Of a DNA stretch of 64,000 nucleotides, positions 25,701-39,800 are shown piece by piece (within the stretch, counting starts at the first letter, position 1; every line of letters begins with the position of its first letter). The translations under genes were made by a program, and so were the position numbers. Source of the stretch: Sipunculus nudus. Taxonomy: Eukaryota > Annelida > Sipuncula > Golfingiida > Sipunculidae. Under the pieces are notes generated by a model that did not search any database, had not been told where the DNA came from, and saw nothing but the letters and a program-made list of their open reading frames with translations. Location of the stretch: assembly GCA_026874595.1 (NCBI GenBank), contig CM049308.1, positions 96,520,624 through 96,584,623 on the forward strand, in the 5' to 3' direction.

Positions 25701-28700
25701 AAACTAGGTTTAACAGTGTTATTCACACCTAGGCCCCGCCAATTTTAAGAGATATGAATGAAATGCTACCAAGTATTTATATCTTCTTAAATCTTGTCAG
25801 TTAGCACTTACATTAGGTCCTTATATTTTACCATATTTGAATATTAGGATTAAATTCCAGAAAATTTTGTTCTTTAAAAAAATCAAAATTGTCCAAGTCT
25901 CAACAAAAAGAATTTTTTTAACATAAAAATTATAAGCTTTGTCTTGTATATTAGTCCTGTGTATCGAAGCGGTGGGTCAGGGAGGGGTCTCTGTTGTTAC
26001 TGTTCATCGCTGAAAAAATGTGAAATTATAAGATTCATCTTGTTTAGAGTACACGTCTGTCAACAGAATGGGGTGGGGTGGGGGGGGGGGGGGAGAGAAA
26101 GGCTCCCTGTGGTATTTATGCTGGCAGCCTGATCAAGCTCAACAAGAGAGAGGGCTTGCCTGAGTGATGGGATTACATAATAGCCTGGGGAGCATTGAGA
26201 GTTGCACTGAATGACCTACAGTGACCTCAGTGGACTGCTTGACAATGTAAGGGAATACAACAAGAGCCTCCAAACAAATTAAATCATCAGCCTAATTTTG
26301 CAGCTTTTATTTTCAAATTTCAGATTTTAACAGATTAAATCCTTATGTGTACATGCTGTGAAAATAACATCCACAGTACTTACAGGAAAAAATCGTGCTG
26401 TGGCCAAAGTTGGGCAAAATTTAAGGTACTGATTTTATATTTATGCTAATAGCTTTAAAAAAATGCATTTTTCAGATCTAATTTTCGGTAAACAATTGAA
26501 TCTTGATTAAATGATGTTATATTCCTGAAAAAAAGTCTCAGCCATTCTTATTTTAAGTGAGTAAATATATATCCTGATTTTTTACAAGGTGCATTATGTT
26601 TGGGCCTGTAACTTCAACAAATTATGCAATACTGACCGAAATTTTGGTATGTACATAGGAAATGTATGGAAGAATATGAATATTTACAATTACATCTACC
26701 AGGTAAACAAAAGTAGGGTCATGATGCTAGAAAATACAAATACATTAAGGCTTCTAAAAAACTTCAATAGCTAGACTAATTTTTAAGCTTATACTTTCAA
26801 ATTCAAAATTCATCAGATTAAATCCACATGTAAACTGGCTGTGAAAATTAAATCAAATGTACTTATAAGAAAAAAACGTGACATGGTCAATTTAGGCAAT
26901 TTTAAGGTACCTATTTTTTATTTTTGCTAATATTTTAAAAAATTTAACAGATTTTGATCTAATTTTTGGTATACAATTTAATTTTGATTAATTAAAGATA
27001 TATTACCGGAAAAAAGTCCATAGCTTTAAAATGTTTTGTTTTAAGTGATCAAATATCTTTCCTGATTTTTTACAAAATGCATTATGTTTGAGCCCATAAC
27101 TTTTTTTAAATCATATAATACAGACCTAATTTCTGACATGTACATAGGAACTATATAGAGGAATATTTATGGCAAATATGAGGTAAAACAGTTGAGTGGT
27201 TTTGTTGTTAGGCTGTCCTGAAATGTGAAAATAGGTTTTTAATAAAAAATTGAGGGTTTTCCTTAATTTCTCAAAGGAACAAAGTCTCAAAGACCCCGTT
27301 TTCAGCTTGGTAGGAGATCTTGGGGACATCTAACATTATGCCAACAACCTTGGGAGCATAGAGAGCTGCACTGAATGACCAACAGTGACCACAGTGGACT
27401 GCTTGACAATGAAAGGGAATACAACAAGAGCCTCCAAAAAAATTCAATAACTAGCCTAATTTTGCAGCTTTTATTTTCAAATTTCAGATTTTAACAGATT
27501 AAATCCTTATTTGTACATGCTGTGAAAATTAGATCCACAGAACTTACAGGAAAAAAACGTGCCATGGTCAAAGTTGGGCAAAATTTAAGGTACCAATTTT
27601 TTATTTTTGTTAATTTTAAAAAAATTTAAAAGATTTTGATCTTATTTTGGGTATACAATTTAATTTTGATAAAATAAAGTTATATAACTGGAAAAAAAGT
27701 CCATAGCTTTAACATGTTTTGTGTTAAGTGATCAAATATCTTTCCTGATTTTTTCCAAAATGCATTATGTTTGGGTCCATAACTTTTTTAAATTATATAA
27801 TACACACCTTATTTCTGGCATGTACATAGGAACTATATAGAGGAATATTTATGGTAAATATGAGGAAAAACAGATGAGTGGTTTCAATATTAGGCAGTCC
27901 TGAAGTGTGAAAATAGGTTTTTAATAAAAAATTGAGGTTTTTCCTTAATTTCTCAAAGGAACGAAGTTGCAAAGACCCAGTTTTCGGCTTGGTAGGAGAT
28001 CTTGGGGACATCTAACATTATGCTGAATTTTGGATTCCTAGGTCTTACGGTTTCAAAACGTGCCACATCTACGGACGGACGGACGGACAGACGGACGGAC
28101 GACGGACAATGGACCACGACTATAGCTCAGATGACTTATAGTCAGCTGAGCTAACAAAGATGATATGCTAATGAGATTGATCTGCTAGCTAGTACATATA
28201 GATAGTGACGATATATACATTGATAATAACAATTTACAATATAAGTTTCAGAAAAAAATTACAAGTCATAATTTAGTATTTATTATAATAATAGTTTTAT
28301 TATCCAAGCTCTGATATTCTTAGTTCACGTTAAACAATAAGACTTTGTATCAGACAACAAAGAAAGTTATGGCTAGATTATTTTATGACATTCATAGAGA
28401 CTTTTAACAGGTATGTGCAATAAAATTATTTTTTAAAATTATTTTGTTTGCTTTGACTCTTTGCCCATTTAAAGCAAATGACTGTCAATTTCCTCCATTC
28501 CATTGAAAATTTCACTAAAAAAGAGATGTATTATCTGAATGAACCACAAAGTCCCTCAACTCATGAAGAATCAGGATTGTTTAGGAAAAAGAAAACGATC
28601 ACTCCACCAGGAAATACCAATCTTGCACTACTGCTAGTTGCAGACAGCTGATCTCTCTCCTACTGCAATAACTTAGAAATGCCTGCCCTAAACTGGTACC

Positions 28701-29225
28701 CCTCACTATGAAAGCACTCTGCTCTCACCCAGTCAGTGGGCCATTATAGTGCAGGGTACCTGTCAATTATTACCAAATCATTCCACCCTTTCTTATCTGC
28801 AACATGAGTCAGTTTTATTCTTATTTCATGACATGATATCATGCAGCATCCATATCAAACTTGAGCTTGTTTGGAATATAATTTTTTTCCAGGGAAGCAA
28901 TAAACATCTATGCTATTACTCACTTTTTGCAACAAAACTATATGTCTGTGTGGTGGAACAATGGTAATGCTGTAGAATCAATCATCTTTGTTAAACCTGA
29001 TCAAGTGGGGTTAGCTTTTGGTAGGGTGACCTCGTGTACAAAAGTGTGTCCGATCGAGAACAATGGGGAGCAAGAGCTATTTCCAGTGGTATATTTTTTA
29101 ACGCGCCTTTACTCTCCACTATTTATTACATATTATGCAAATTAAAGTTATCTGATAATAGCTAGTTATTTTTTATAAAGACTTCTTCTATATATCTTAT
29201 GTACAGCTGCTTGTCCCTCTGTCCG
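25701..29225 (+). repeat. 4-kb tandem duplication, right copy, second part
   Basis: Matches 15572-19116 starting at AAACTAGGTTTAACAG and ending CTCTGTCCGC, where the 26-bp minisatellite begins. It includes a copy of the Helentron-like tail with a 3' hairpin at 28124-28152. Confidence 0.88.
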
Positions 29226-32200
29226 CAACTAATCCCCACATCACAGACATACACAACTAATCCCCATCACAGCAACACACACAATCCCCATCACAGACAT
29301 ACACAACTAATCCCCACATCACACACATACACACACAATCCCCATCACAGACATACACACATAATCCCCATCACAGACATACACACACAATCCCCATCAC
29401 AGACATACACACATAATCCCCATCACAGACATACATAACTAATCCCCACATCACAGACATACACATATAATCCCCATCACAGACATACACAACTAATCCC
29501 CATCACAGACATACACACACAATCCCCATCACAGACATACACACATAATCCCCATCACAGACATACACACACTATCCCCATCACAGACATACACACACTA
29601 TCCCCATCACAGACATACACACACAATCCCCACATCTCACACATACACACACAATCCCCACATCTCACAGACATACACACATAATCCCCATCACAGACAT
29701 ACACACATAATCCCCATCACAGACATACACACACAATCCCCATCACAGACATACACACATAATCCCCATCACAGACATACATAACTAATCCCCACATCAC
29801 AGACATACACACATAATCCCCATCACAGACATACACAACTAATCCCCATCACAGACATACACACACAATCCCCATCACAGACATACACAACTAATCCCCA
29901 TCACAGACATACACACACAATCCCCATCACAGACATACACACATAATCCCCATCACAGACATACACACACTATACCCATCACAGACATACACACACAATC
30001 CCCATCACAGACATACACACATAATCCCTATCACAGACATACACACAATCCCCATCATAGACATACACACACAATCCCCATCACAGACATACACACAATC
30101 CCCATCACAGACATACACACACTATCCCCATCACAGACATACACACATAATCCCCATCACAGACATACATAACTAATCCTCACATCTCAGACATACACAC
30201 ACAATCCCCATCACAGACATTCACACATAATCCCTATCACAGACATACACACAATCCCCATCACAGACATACACACACAATCCCCATCACAGACATACAC
30301 ACACAATCCCCATCACAGACATACACACACAATCCCCATCACAGACATACACACATAATCCCCATCACAGACATACACACACAATCCCCATCACAGACAT
30401 ACACACATAATCCCCAATACAGACATACATAACTTATCCCCACATCACAGACATACACACATAATCCCCTTCACAGACATACACAACTAATCCCCATCAC
30501 AGACATACACACACAATCCCCATCACAGACATACACACACTATCCCCATCACAGACATACACACACAATCCCCATCACAGACATACACAACTAATCCCCA
30601 CATCTCACACATACACACACAATCCCCATCACAGACATACACACATAATCCCCATCACAGACATACACACACAATCCCCATCACAGACATACACACATAA
30701 TCCCCATCACAGACATACATAACTAATCCCCACATCACAGACATACACACATAATCCCCATCACAGACATACACAACTAATCCCCATCACAGACATACAC
30801 ACACAATCCCCATCACAGACATACACAACTAATCCCCATCACAGACATACACACAAAATCCCCATCACAGACATACACACATAATCCCCATCACAGACAT
30901 ACATAACTAATCCCCACATCACAGACATACACACATAATCCCCACATCACAGACATACACAACTAATCCCCATCACAGACATACACACACAATCCCCATT
31001 ACAGACATACACACAATCCCCATCACAGACATACACACACAAGCCCCATCACAGACATAAAAACATAATTCCCATCACAGACATACACACAATCCCCATC
31101 ACAGACATACACACACAATCCCCATTACAGACATACACACAATCCCCATCACAGACATACACACACTATCCCCATCACAGACATACATACATAATCCCCA
31201 TCACAGACATACATAACTAATCCTCACATCTCAGACATACACACACAATCCCCATCACAGACATTCACACATAATCCCTATCACAGACATACACACAATC
31301 CCCATCATAGACATACACACACAATCCCCATCACAGACATACACACATAATCCCCATCACAGACATACACACACAATCCCCATTACAGACATACACACAA
31401 TCCCCATCACAGACATACACACATAATCCCCATCACAGACATACATAACTAATCCTCACATCTCAGACATACACACACAATCCCCATCACAGACATTCAC
31501 ACATAATCCCTATCACAGACATACACACAATCCCCATCACAGACATACACACACAATCCCCATCACAGACATACACACACAATCCCCATCACAGACATAC
31601 ACAAACAATCCCCATTACAGACATACACACAATCCCCATCACAGACATACACACACTATCCCCATCACAGACATACACACATAATCCCCATCACAGACAT
31701 ACATAACTAATCCTCACATCTCAGACATACACACACAATCCCCATCACAGACATTCACACATAATCCCTATCACAGACATACACACAATCCCCATCACAG
31801 ACATACACACACAATCCCCATCACAGACATACACACACAATCCCCATCACAGACATACACACACAATCCCCATCACAGACATACACACATAATCCCCATC
31901 ACAGACATACATAACTAATCCCCACATCACAGACATACACACACAATCCCCATCACAGACATACACACACAATCCCCATCACAGACATACACACAATCCC
32001 CATCACAGACATACACACACAATCCCCATCACAGACATACACACATAATCCCCATCACAGACATACACACACAATCCCCATCATAGACATACACACACAA
32101 TCCCCATCACAGACATACACACACAATCCCCATTACAGACATACACACAATCCCCATCACAGACATACACACACTATCCCCATCACAGACATACACACAC

Positions 32201-34350
32201 AATCCCCATCCCAGACATACACACACAATCCCCATGACAGACATAAACAACTAATCTCCATCACAAACATACACACACAATCCCCATCACAGACATACAC
32301 ACACAATCCCCATCTCAGCAACACACAGAATCCCCATCACAGACATACATAACTATTCCCCACATCACAGACATACACACACAATCCCCATCACAGACAT
32401 ACACACATTATCTCCATCACAGATATACACAACTAATCCACACATCACAGACATACACACACAATCCCCATCACAGACATACACAACTAATCCCCACATC
32501 ACAGACATACACAACTAATCCCCATCTCAGCAACACACACAATCCCCATCACAGACATTCACAACTAATCCCCATCTCAGACATACACACACAATCCCCA
32601 TCACAGACATACACACACAATCCCCATCACAGACATACACAACTAATCCCCACATCACAGACATACACAACTAATCCCCATCTGAGAAACACACACAATC
32701 CCCATTATAGACATACACAACTAATCCCCACATCACAGACATACACAACTAATCCCCATCTCAGCAACACACACAATCCCCATCACAGACATACACAACT
32801 AATCCCCATCTCAGACATACACAACTAATCCCCATCTCAGCAACACACACAATCCCCATCACAGACATTCACAACTAATCCCCATCTCAGACATACACAC
32901 ACAATCCCCATCACAGACATACACACACAATCCCCATCACAGACATACACAACTAATCCCCACATCACAGACATACACAACTAATCCCCATCTGAGAAAC
33001 ACACACAATCCCCATTATAGACATACACAACTAATCCCCACATCACAGACATACACAACTAATCCCCATCACAGACATACACACACAATCCCCATCACAG
33101 ACATACACAACTAATCCCCACATCACAGACATACACAACTAATCCCCATCTCAGCAACACACACAATCCCCATCACAGACATACACAACTAATCCCCATC
33201 TCAGACATACACACACAATCCCCATCACAGACATACACACACAATCCCCATCACAGACATTCACAACTAATCCCCACATCACAGACATACACAACTAATC
33301 CCCATCTGAGAAACACACACAATCCCCATTATAGACATACACAACTAATCCCCACATCACAGACATACACAACTAATCCCCATCTCAGCAACACACACAA
33401 TCCCCATCACAGACATTCACAATTAATCCCCATCACAGACATACACAACTAATCCCCATCACAGACATACACACACAATCCCCATCACAGACATACACAC
33501 ACAATCCCCATCACAGACATTCACAACTAATCCCCACATCACAGACATACACAACTAATCCCCATCTCAGCAACACACACAATCCCCATTATAGACATAC
33601 ACACACAATCCCCATCACAGACATACACACACAATCCCCATTACAGACATACACACAATCCCCATCACAGACATACACACACTATCCCCATCACAGACAT
33701 ACACACAAAATCCCCACATCTTACACATACACACATAATCATCACATCACAGACATACACACATATAACCCCACATCACAGACATATACACATATATACC
33801 CACATCACAGACATACACACATAATCATCACATCACAGACATTTATACCAAATTCCCACATCACAGACATACACACAAATTCCACATCAAGGACATATAC
33901 AAATATAACCCCACATCACAGACATACACACATATAACCCCACATCACAGACACACACACAAATTCCACATCACAGATATATACAAATATATCCCCACAT
34001 CACAGACATACACACCTTATCCCCACATCACAGACATACACACAAATTCCACATCACAGACATACACACAAAATCCCCACATCTCAGACATACACACATA
34101 ATCATCACATCACAGACATACACACATATAACCCCACATCACAGACACAAACACAAATTCCACATCACAGACATATACACATATATCCCCACATCACAGA
34201 CATACACACCTTATCCCCACATCACAGACATACACACATAATCATCACATCACAGACATTTATACCAAATTCCCACATCACAGACATACACACAAATCCC
34301 ACATCAAGGACATATACACATATAACCCCACATCACAGACATACACACAT
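29226..34350 (+). repeat. 25/26-bp minisatellite, about 200 copies, beside the 34363 exon
   Basis: The unit is CCCCATCACAGACATACACA followed by CACAAT, with 24- to 26-bp length variants (ACACACAAT, ACACATAAT, ACAACTAAT, ACACACTAT). From about 33720 the units change to a CCCACATCACAGACATACAC form with AATCATCACAT variants. The array starts at the end of the 4-kb duplicated block (29225) and stops about 12 bp short of the donor of the 34363-34458 exon, so it lies wholly in the 21.5-kb intron. It is purine/pyrimidine mixed and CA-rich. No coding role; the open frame at its left end is only an effect of stop-free units. Confidence 0.95.
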
Positions 34351-34362
34351 GGATTTTCTTAC

Positions 34363-34458
34363 CAGCTGTGGGGATGAGGGGGGGCTTGTCTATGAGTTCC
34401 CATATCCGGGAGCTGGCCCCGAGACCTCTGTTTAACTCTGTGTAGAAAGAGCTGAGTC
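34363..34458 (-). CDS. ABCB10: ABCB10-like transporter, exon encoding end of helix 6 and the linker to the nucleotide-binding domain
   Basis: A 96-bp exon, phase 1 to phase 1, giving [27 protein letters not shown] and a proline-rich linker. The GLSSFY.EL..GLGA..R.WEL pattern is characteristic of the segment joining helix 6 to the ATPase domain in ABCB10 and related TAP-like half-transporters. The acceptor is TTCCTGCAG ending at 34459 and the donor is GTAAGA starting at 34362. The 26-bp minisatellite begins only about 12 bp into the downstream intron. The upstream intron is 11.7 kb and carries the 59-bp exon-derived array; the downstream intron is 21.5 kb and is almost entirely repeats. Confidence 0.88.
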
Positions 34459-34530
34459 CTGCAGGAAAAGTTTGAAAAGAATCAAACACAAAAAAACTCT
34501 AAATCAACAGAATATAGCATTAGTTATCAC

Positions 34531-36170
34531 AAGTGACCCATGGGTCATGATGCTGTGCCAACTAATATGTCCTTGCACAGACAACTGATTAAGATAGGTG
34601 GCATCATATAGGTCACTGTGACCCAATTTCAGGTGTCTGGGGAGAATTTTTGAGGAACTCTCAGGATATCAAATCAGAAGATTCTGGGCCCCATGGTTAT
34701 GATTTGTGCCCTACTTTGGTATCAAATTTTCAATTATTCTGAGGGGTGCTTATAAGCCCCATAGCTCAGAAAATATGGGTAACAGAGACCTTAATTCAAG
34801 TTTCCAAGAAGACTTTTCACAGATCTCCCTGGATGTCAAGTCTAGGACCAATGATTACAATTTGAGCCCTGTTAAGGGACGATCGCATCTTTGAAGGTCT
34901 CATAAATAGGGAAAAAAGATGTGTTAAAATTTTTAAAATATTTAGGTGACACCACCAGTCTGCAGGAACTGATGAAACACTCCATGATGCATATGCATGC
35001 AAAGATTAATGCTGATCAATGCACTAGTTGTTCAGATACCAGAGCTTTTGTATCAAATTTTTAGTTATTCTTAGGGGTACTTCTGAGCCCCATAGCTCAC
35101 ACAATATGGGTGACAGAGACCTAATTTCAGGTTTCCAAGGAGACTTTTCATGGGCCTCCCAACATGTCAAGAAAGAAGATCCTAGGTCAAGTCTTTACGA
35201 TTTGTGCCCTGTTGTTAACAGAGGATGGCATCTTTTAAGGTCTCAAAAATAGATAAAAAAATTGATTAAAAAATCGAAAAAATACAGGTGGCACCACCAG
35301 TCTGCAGAAACAGATGAAACACTCCATGATCAATATCCATGCAAAGAATCATGGTGATCAATGCATTAGTTGTTCAAATATTTGAGCTTTTTTATCAAAT
35401 TTTCTATTATTCTGGGGGGAGGGGGGATAGAAGCCCCATAGCTCACAGGTTTTGGGTAAAAGAGACCTAATTCCAGGTTTCCAAGGAGACTTTTCATGGG
35501 CCTCCCTGCATGTCAAGACAGAAGATTCTTAGTCCAGGCATTAAGATTTGTGCCCTGTTAACAGACTGGTATCTTTTGAGGTCTTAAAAATAGAAAAAAA
35601 ATTGTAAAAAAATAGAAAAATAAAGATGGTGCCACCAGTCTGCAGACACCAATGTAACACCCCATGATCAATATCCATGCAAAAGATAATGTTGATAAAT
35701 GCATATATTGTTCGGATACTTGAGCTTTTGTATCAAATTTTTCATTATTCTGGGGGGGGGGGGGGGGTACTTCAGAGCCCCATAGCTTGAAGAATATTGG
35801 TAACAGTGACCTAATCTAGGTTTTCAATGAGACTTTTCATGGACCTATCTGGATGTAATGTTAGAAGATTCCAGGTCCAGCGTTTATGATTTTTGTGCCT
35901 TGTTAACAGATGACGGCATCTTTTAAGGTATAAGAATAGAGAAAAAATATTGTAAAAAAATTGAAAAAATACAGGTGGTGCCACCAGTCTGCAGAAACTG
36001 ATATAACACTCCATGATTAATATCCATGCAAAGAATCATGGTAATCAATGCTTTAGTTTTTCAGAAATTTGAGCTTTTGTATCAAATTTTTCATTATTCT
36101 GGGGGGTACTTTAAAGCTCCATAGCTTGAAGAATATGGGTAATAGAGACCTAATTCCACGTTTGCACATA
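34531..36170 (+). mobile_element. Truncated Helentron/pearl-like element with 336-bp monomers
   Basis: The 5' end CAAGTGACCCATGGGTCATG is at 34530-34549. Diverged 336-bp monomers follow, with GGTGGCACCACC-type motifs near 34945, 35290, 35627 and 35973 and a poly-G tract at about 35751-35767. It stops at about 36170 without microsatellite or hairpin, where LINE-derived sequence begins. It starts about 70 bp upstream (gene strand) of the 34363-34458 exon acceptor. Confidence 0.65.
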
Positions 36171-36690
36171 ATGGACTGTATACGTCTTCCAGATTTCAAC
36201 CATCTGATTGCTCCACTCAACGGATGCTGACTTCTCATCATGGTTTTAAACTTACTCAGTACCTTTAGACAATACATGCTTTCAAAGTTTTCAAAGTCTA
36301 CACCAATAATACGTTCTGCAATTTTCCTTTTCTTTCCAATCTTTCTTTGTTAGCGACACTACCAGATTATACCAAATTATTCCACCAGCAGATAATACTG
36401 ATAATACACTTTGTACAACAGATGTGTAAAACAAAGTAAGTATTTTCTTATCAATATTTTAAAGCATTAATATTTAATAAGAAAGTACATCCTTGACTGC
36501 CTTTTTTACATAAGGCGTCTGTGTTATCTGACCATCTAGTTTATCGTCAAAAACAGTACCAAGCTATTTGTACCAAGGCACAATCTCTACAGCATTGCCA
36601 TCAATGAAAACAGGGTAGTAGCATGTAGGTCTATTTCTGGGTTCAATTACAAGTTCCTTGGTCTTGTTAAAATTAAGTCAATTCTGGTTT
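36171..36690 (-). pseudogene. LINE (CR1/jockey-like) reverse-transcriptase 3' fragment
   Basis: On the minus strand about 36480-36690 translates, with one or two stops, to NKTKELVIEPRNRP, then FIDGNAVEIVPW and LGTVFDDKLDGQ. That matches the pattern N..KTKE.VI......I.G..VE.V..YKYLGT..D.KL at the end of non-LTR reverse transcriptases. Closer to the 3' end, 36171-36350 reads RIIGVDFENFE, MYCLKVLSKFKTMMRSQHPL and WLKSGRRIQSI, the C-terminal pattern DP.HPL......LPSGRR of the same proteins. The copy is interrupted and lacks catalytic motifs, so it is dead. Clade assignment is from memory of motif patterns. Confidence 0.65.
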
Positions 36691-36806
36691 TTAGAATATG
36701 ATTTCCTAGTACAAGTCGCGACTTCTACAACAACTTTTATGGTACCACAAAGTATGCTTCTTCACAACAGACTCGCTCAAATGAACACAGAAGTATGCAA
36801 AACACT
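36691..36806. other. Short non-array sequence before the 59-bp array
   Basis: Possibly more of the LINE fragment (a minus-strand reading is broken). No gene. Confidence 0.4.
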
Positions 36807-39800
36807 TTCTTACAAACAGACACTCCATCTTATGTGAAGGAATGTGGATCACATGACTTACCTCCAATAGACACTCCCACATATGCTGCTTAGAGGAGGA
36901 ATGTGGATCACATGACTTACCTCAAACAGACACTCCCACATACACTGCGAAGAGGAGGAATGTGGATCACATGACTTACCTCCAATAGATACTCCCACAT
37001 ACGCTGTTTAGAGGAGGAATGTGGATCACATGACTTACCTCCAACAGACACTCCCACATACGCTGCGTTCAGGAGGAATGTGGATTACATGACTTACCTC
37101 CAAGAGACACTCCCACATACGCTGGGTAGAGGAGGAATGTGGATTACATGACTTACCTCCAAGAGACACTCAAACATACACAGCATAGAGGAAGAATGTG
37201 GATCACATGACTTACCTCCAACAGACACTCCCACAAACGCTGGGTAGAGGAGGAATGTGGATTACATGACTTACCTCCAAGAGACAATCCCACATACGCT
37301 GTATAGAGGAGGAATGAGGATTACATGACTTACCTCCAAGAGACACTCCCACATACGCTGCTTAGAGGAGGAATGTGGATCACATGACTTACCTCCAATA
37401 GACACTCCCACATACACTGTGTAGAGGAGGAATGTGGATCACATGACTTAACTCCAATAGACACTCCCACATATGCTGCGTAGAGGAGGAATGAGGATTA
37501 CATGACTTACCTCCAAGAGACACTCCCACATACGCTGCTTAGAGGAGGAATGTGGATCACATGACTTACCTCCAATAGACACTCCCACATACACTGTGTA
37601 GAGGAGGAATGTGGATCACATGACTTAACTCCAATAGACACTCCCACATATGCTGCGTAGAGGAGGAATGTGGATCACATGACTTAACTCCAATAGACAC
37701 TCCCACATACACTGCGAAGAGGAGGAATGTGGATCACATGACTTACCTCCAATAGATACTCCCACATACGCTGTTTACAGGAGGAATGTGGATCACATGA
37801 CTTACCTCCAACAGACACTCCCACATACACTGCATAGAGGAGGAATGTGGATCACATGACTTACCTCCAACAGACACCTAATCTAGGTTTTCAATGAGAC
37901 TTTTCATGGACCTATCTGGATGTAATGTTAGAAGATTCCAGGTCCAGCGTTTATGATTTTTGTGCCTTGTTAACAGATGACGGCATCTTTTAAGGTATAA
38001 GAATAGAGAAAAAATATTGTAAAAAAATTGAAAAAATACAGGTGGTGCCACCAGTCTGCAGACACTGATATAACACTCCATGATTAATATCCATGCAAAG
38101 AAGGATTACATGACTTACCTCCAATAGACACTCCCACATACGCTGCTTAGAGGAGGAACGTGGATCACATGACTTACCTCCAATAGACACTCCCACATAC
38201 ACTGTGTAGAGGAGGAATGAGGATCACATGACTTACCTCCAACAGACACTCCCACATACACTGTGTGGAGGAGGAATGTGGATCACATGACTTACCTCCA
38301 ATTGACACTCCCACATACACTGTGTGGAGGAGGAATGTGGATCACTTGACTTACCTCCAATTGACACTCCCACATACACTGTGTGGAGGAGGAATGTGGA
38401 TCACATGACTTACCTCCAACAGACACTCCCACATACACTGTGTGGAGGAGGAATGAGGATCACATGACTTACCTCCAACAGACACTCCCACATACACTGT
38501 GTGGAGGAGGAATGTGGATCACATGACTTACCTCGAATTGACACTCCCACATACACTGTGTAGAGGAGGAATGAGGATCACATGACTTACCTCCAACAGA
38601 CACTCCCACATACACTGTGTGGAGGAGGAATGTGGATCACATGACTTACCTCCAATTGACAATCCCACATACACTGTGTAGAGGAAGAATGTGGATCACA
38701 TGACTTACCTCCAATTGACACTCCCACATACACTGTGTAGAGGAGGAATGTGGATCACATGACTTACCTCCAATAGACACTCCCACATACACTGTGTAGA
38801 GGAGGAATGAGGATCACATGACTTACCTACAACAGACACTCCCACATACACTGTGTGGAGGAGGAATGTGGATCACATGACTTACCTTCAATTGACACTC
38901 CCACATTCACTGTGTAGAGGAGGAATGTGGATCACATGACTTACCTCCAATTGACACTCCCACATACACTGTGTAGAGGAGGAATGTGGATCACATGACT
39001 TATCTCCAATAGACACTCCCACATACGCTGTGTAGAGGAGGAATGTGGATCACATGACTTACCTCCAATAGACACTCCCACATACACTGTGTAGAGGAGG
39101 AATGTGGATCACATGACTTACCTCCAATAGACACTCCCACATACACTGTGTAGAGGAGGAATGAGGATCACATGACTTACCTACAACAGACACTCCCACA
39201 TACACTGTGTGGAGGAGGAATGTGGATCACATGACTTACCTTCAATTGACACTCCCACATTCACTGTGTAGAGGAGGAATGTGGATCACATGACTTACCT
39301 CCAATTGACACTCCCACATACACTGTGTAGAGGAGGAATGTGGATCACATGACTTATCTCCAATAGACACTCCCACATACGCTGTGTAGAGGAGGAATGT
39401 GGATCACATGACTTACCTCCAATAGACACTCCCACATACACTGTGTAGAGGAGGAATGTGGATCACATGACTTATCTCCAATAGACACTCCCACATACGC
39501 TGTGTAGAGGAGGAATGTTGATCACAAGACTTACCTCCAATAGACACTCCCACATACACTGTGTGGAGGAGGAATGTGGATCACATGACTTACCTCCAAT
39601 TGACACTCCCACATACACTGTGTAGAGGAGGAATGAGGATCACATGACTTACCTCCAATAGACACTCCCACATACACTGTGTAGAGGAGAAATGTGGATT
39701 ACATGACTTACCTCCAAGAGACACTCCCACATACGCTGTGTAAAGGAGGAATGTGGATCACATGACTTACCTCCAATTGACACTCCCAAATACACTTTGT

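Noticed and set aside
29199..29438. Open frame PHHRHTHNPHHRHT-like at the start of the 26-bp array
   Set aside because: Simple translation of a stop-free CA-rich minisatellite.
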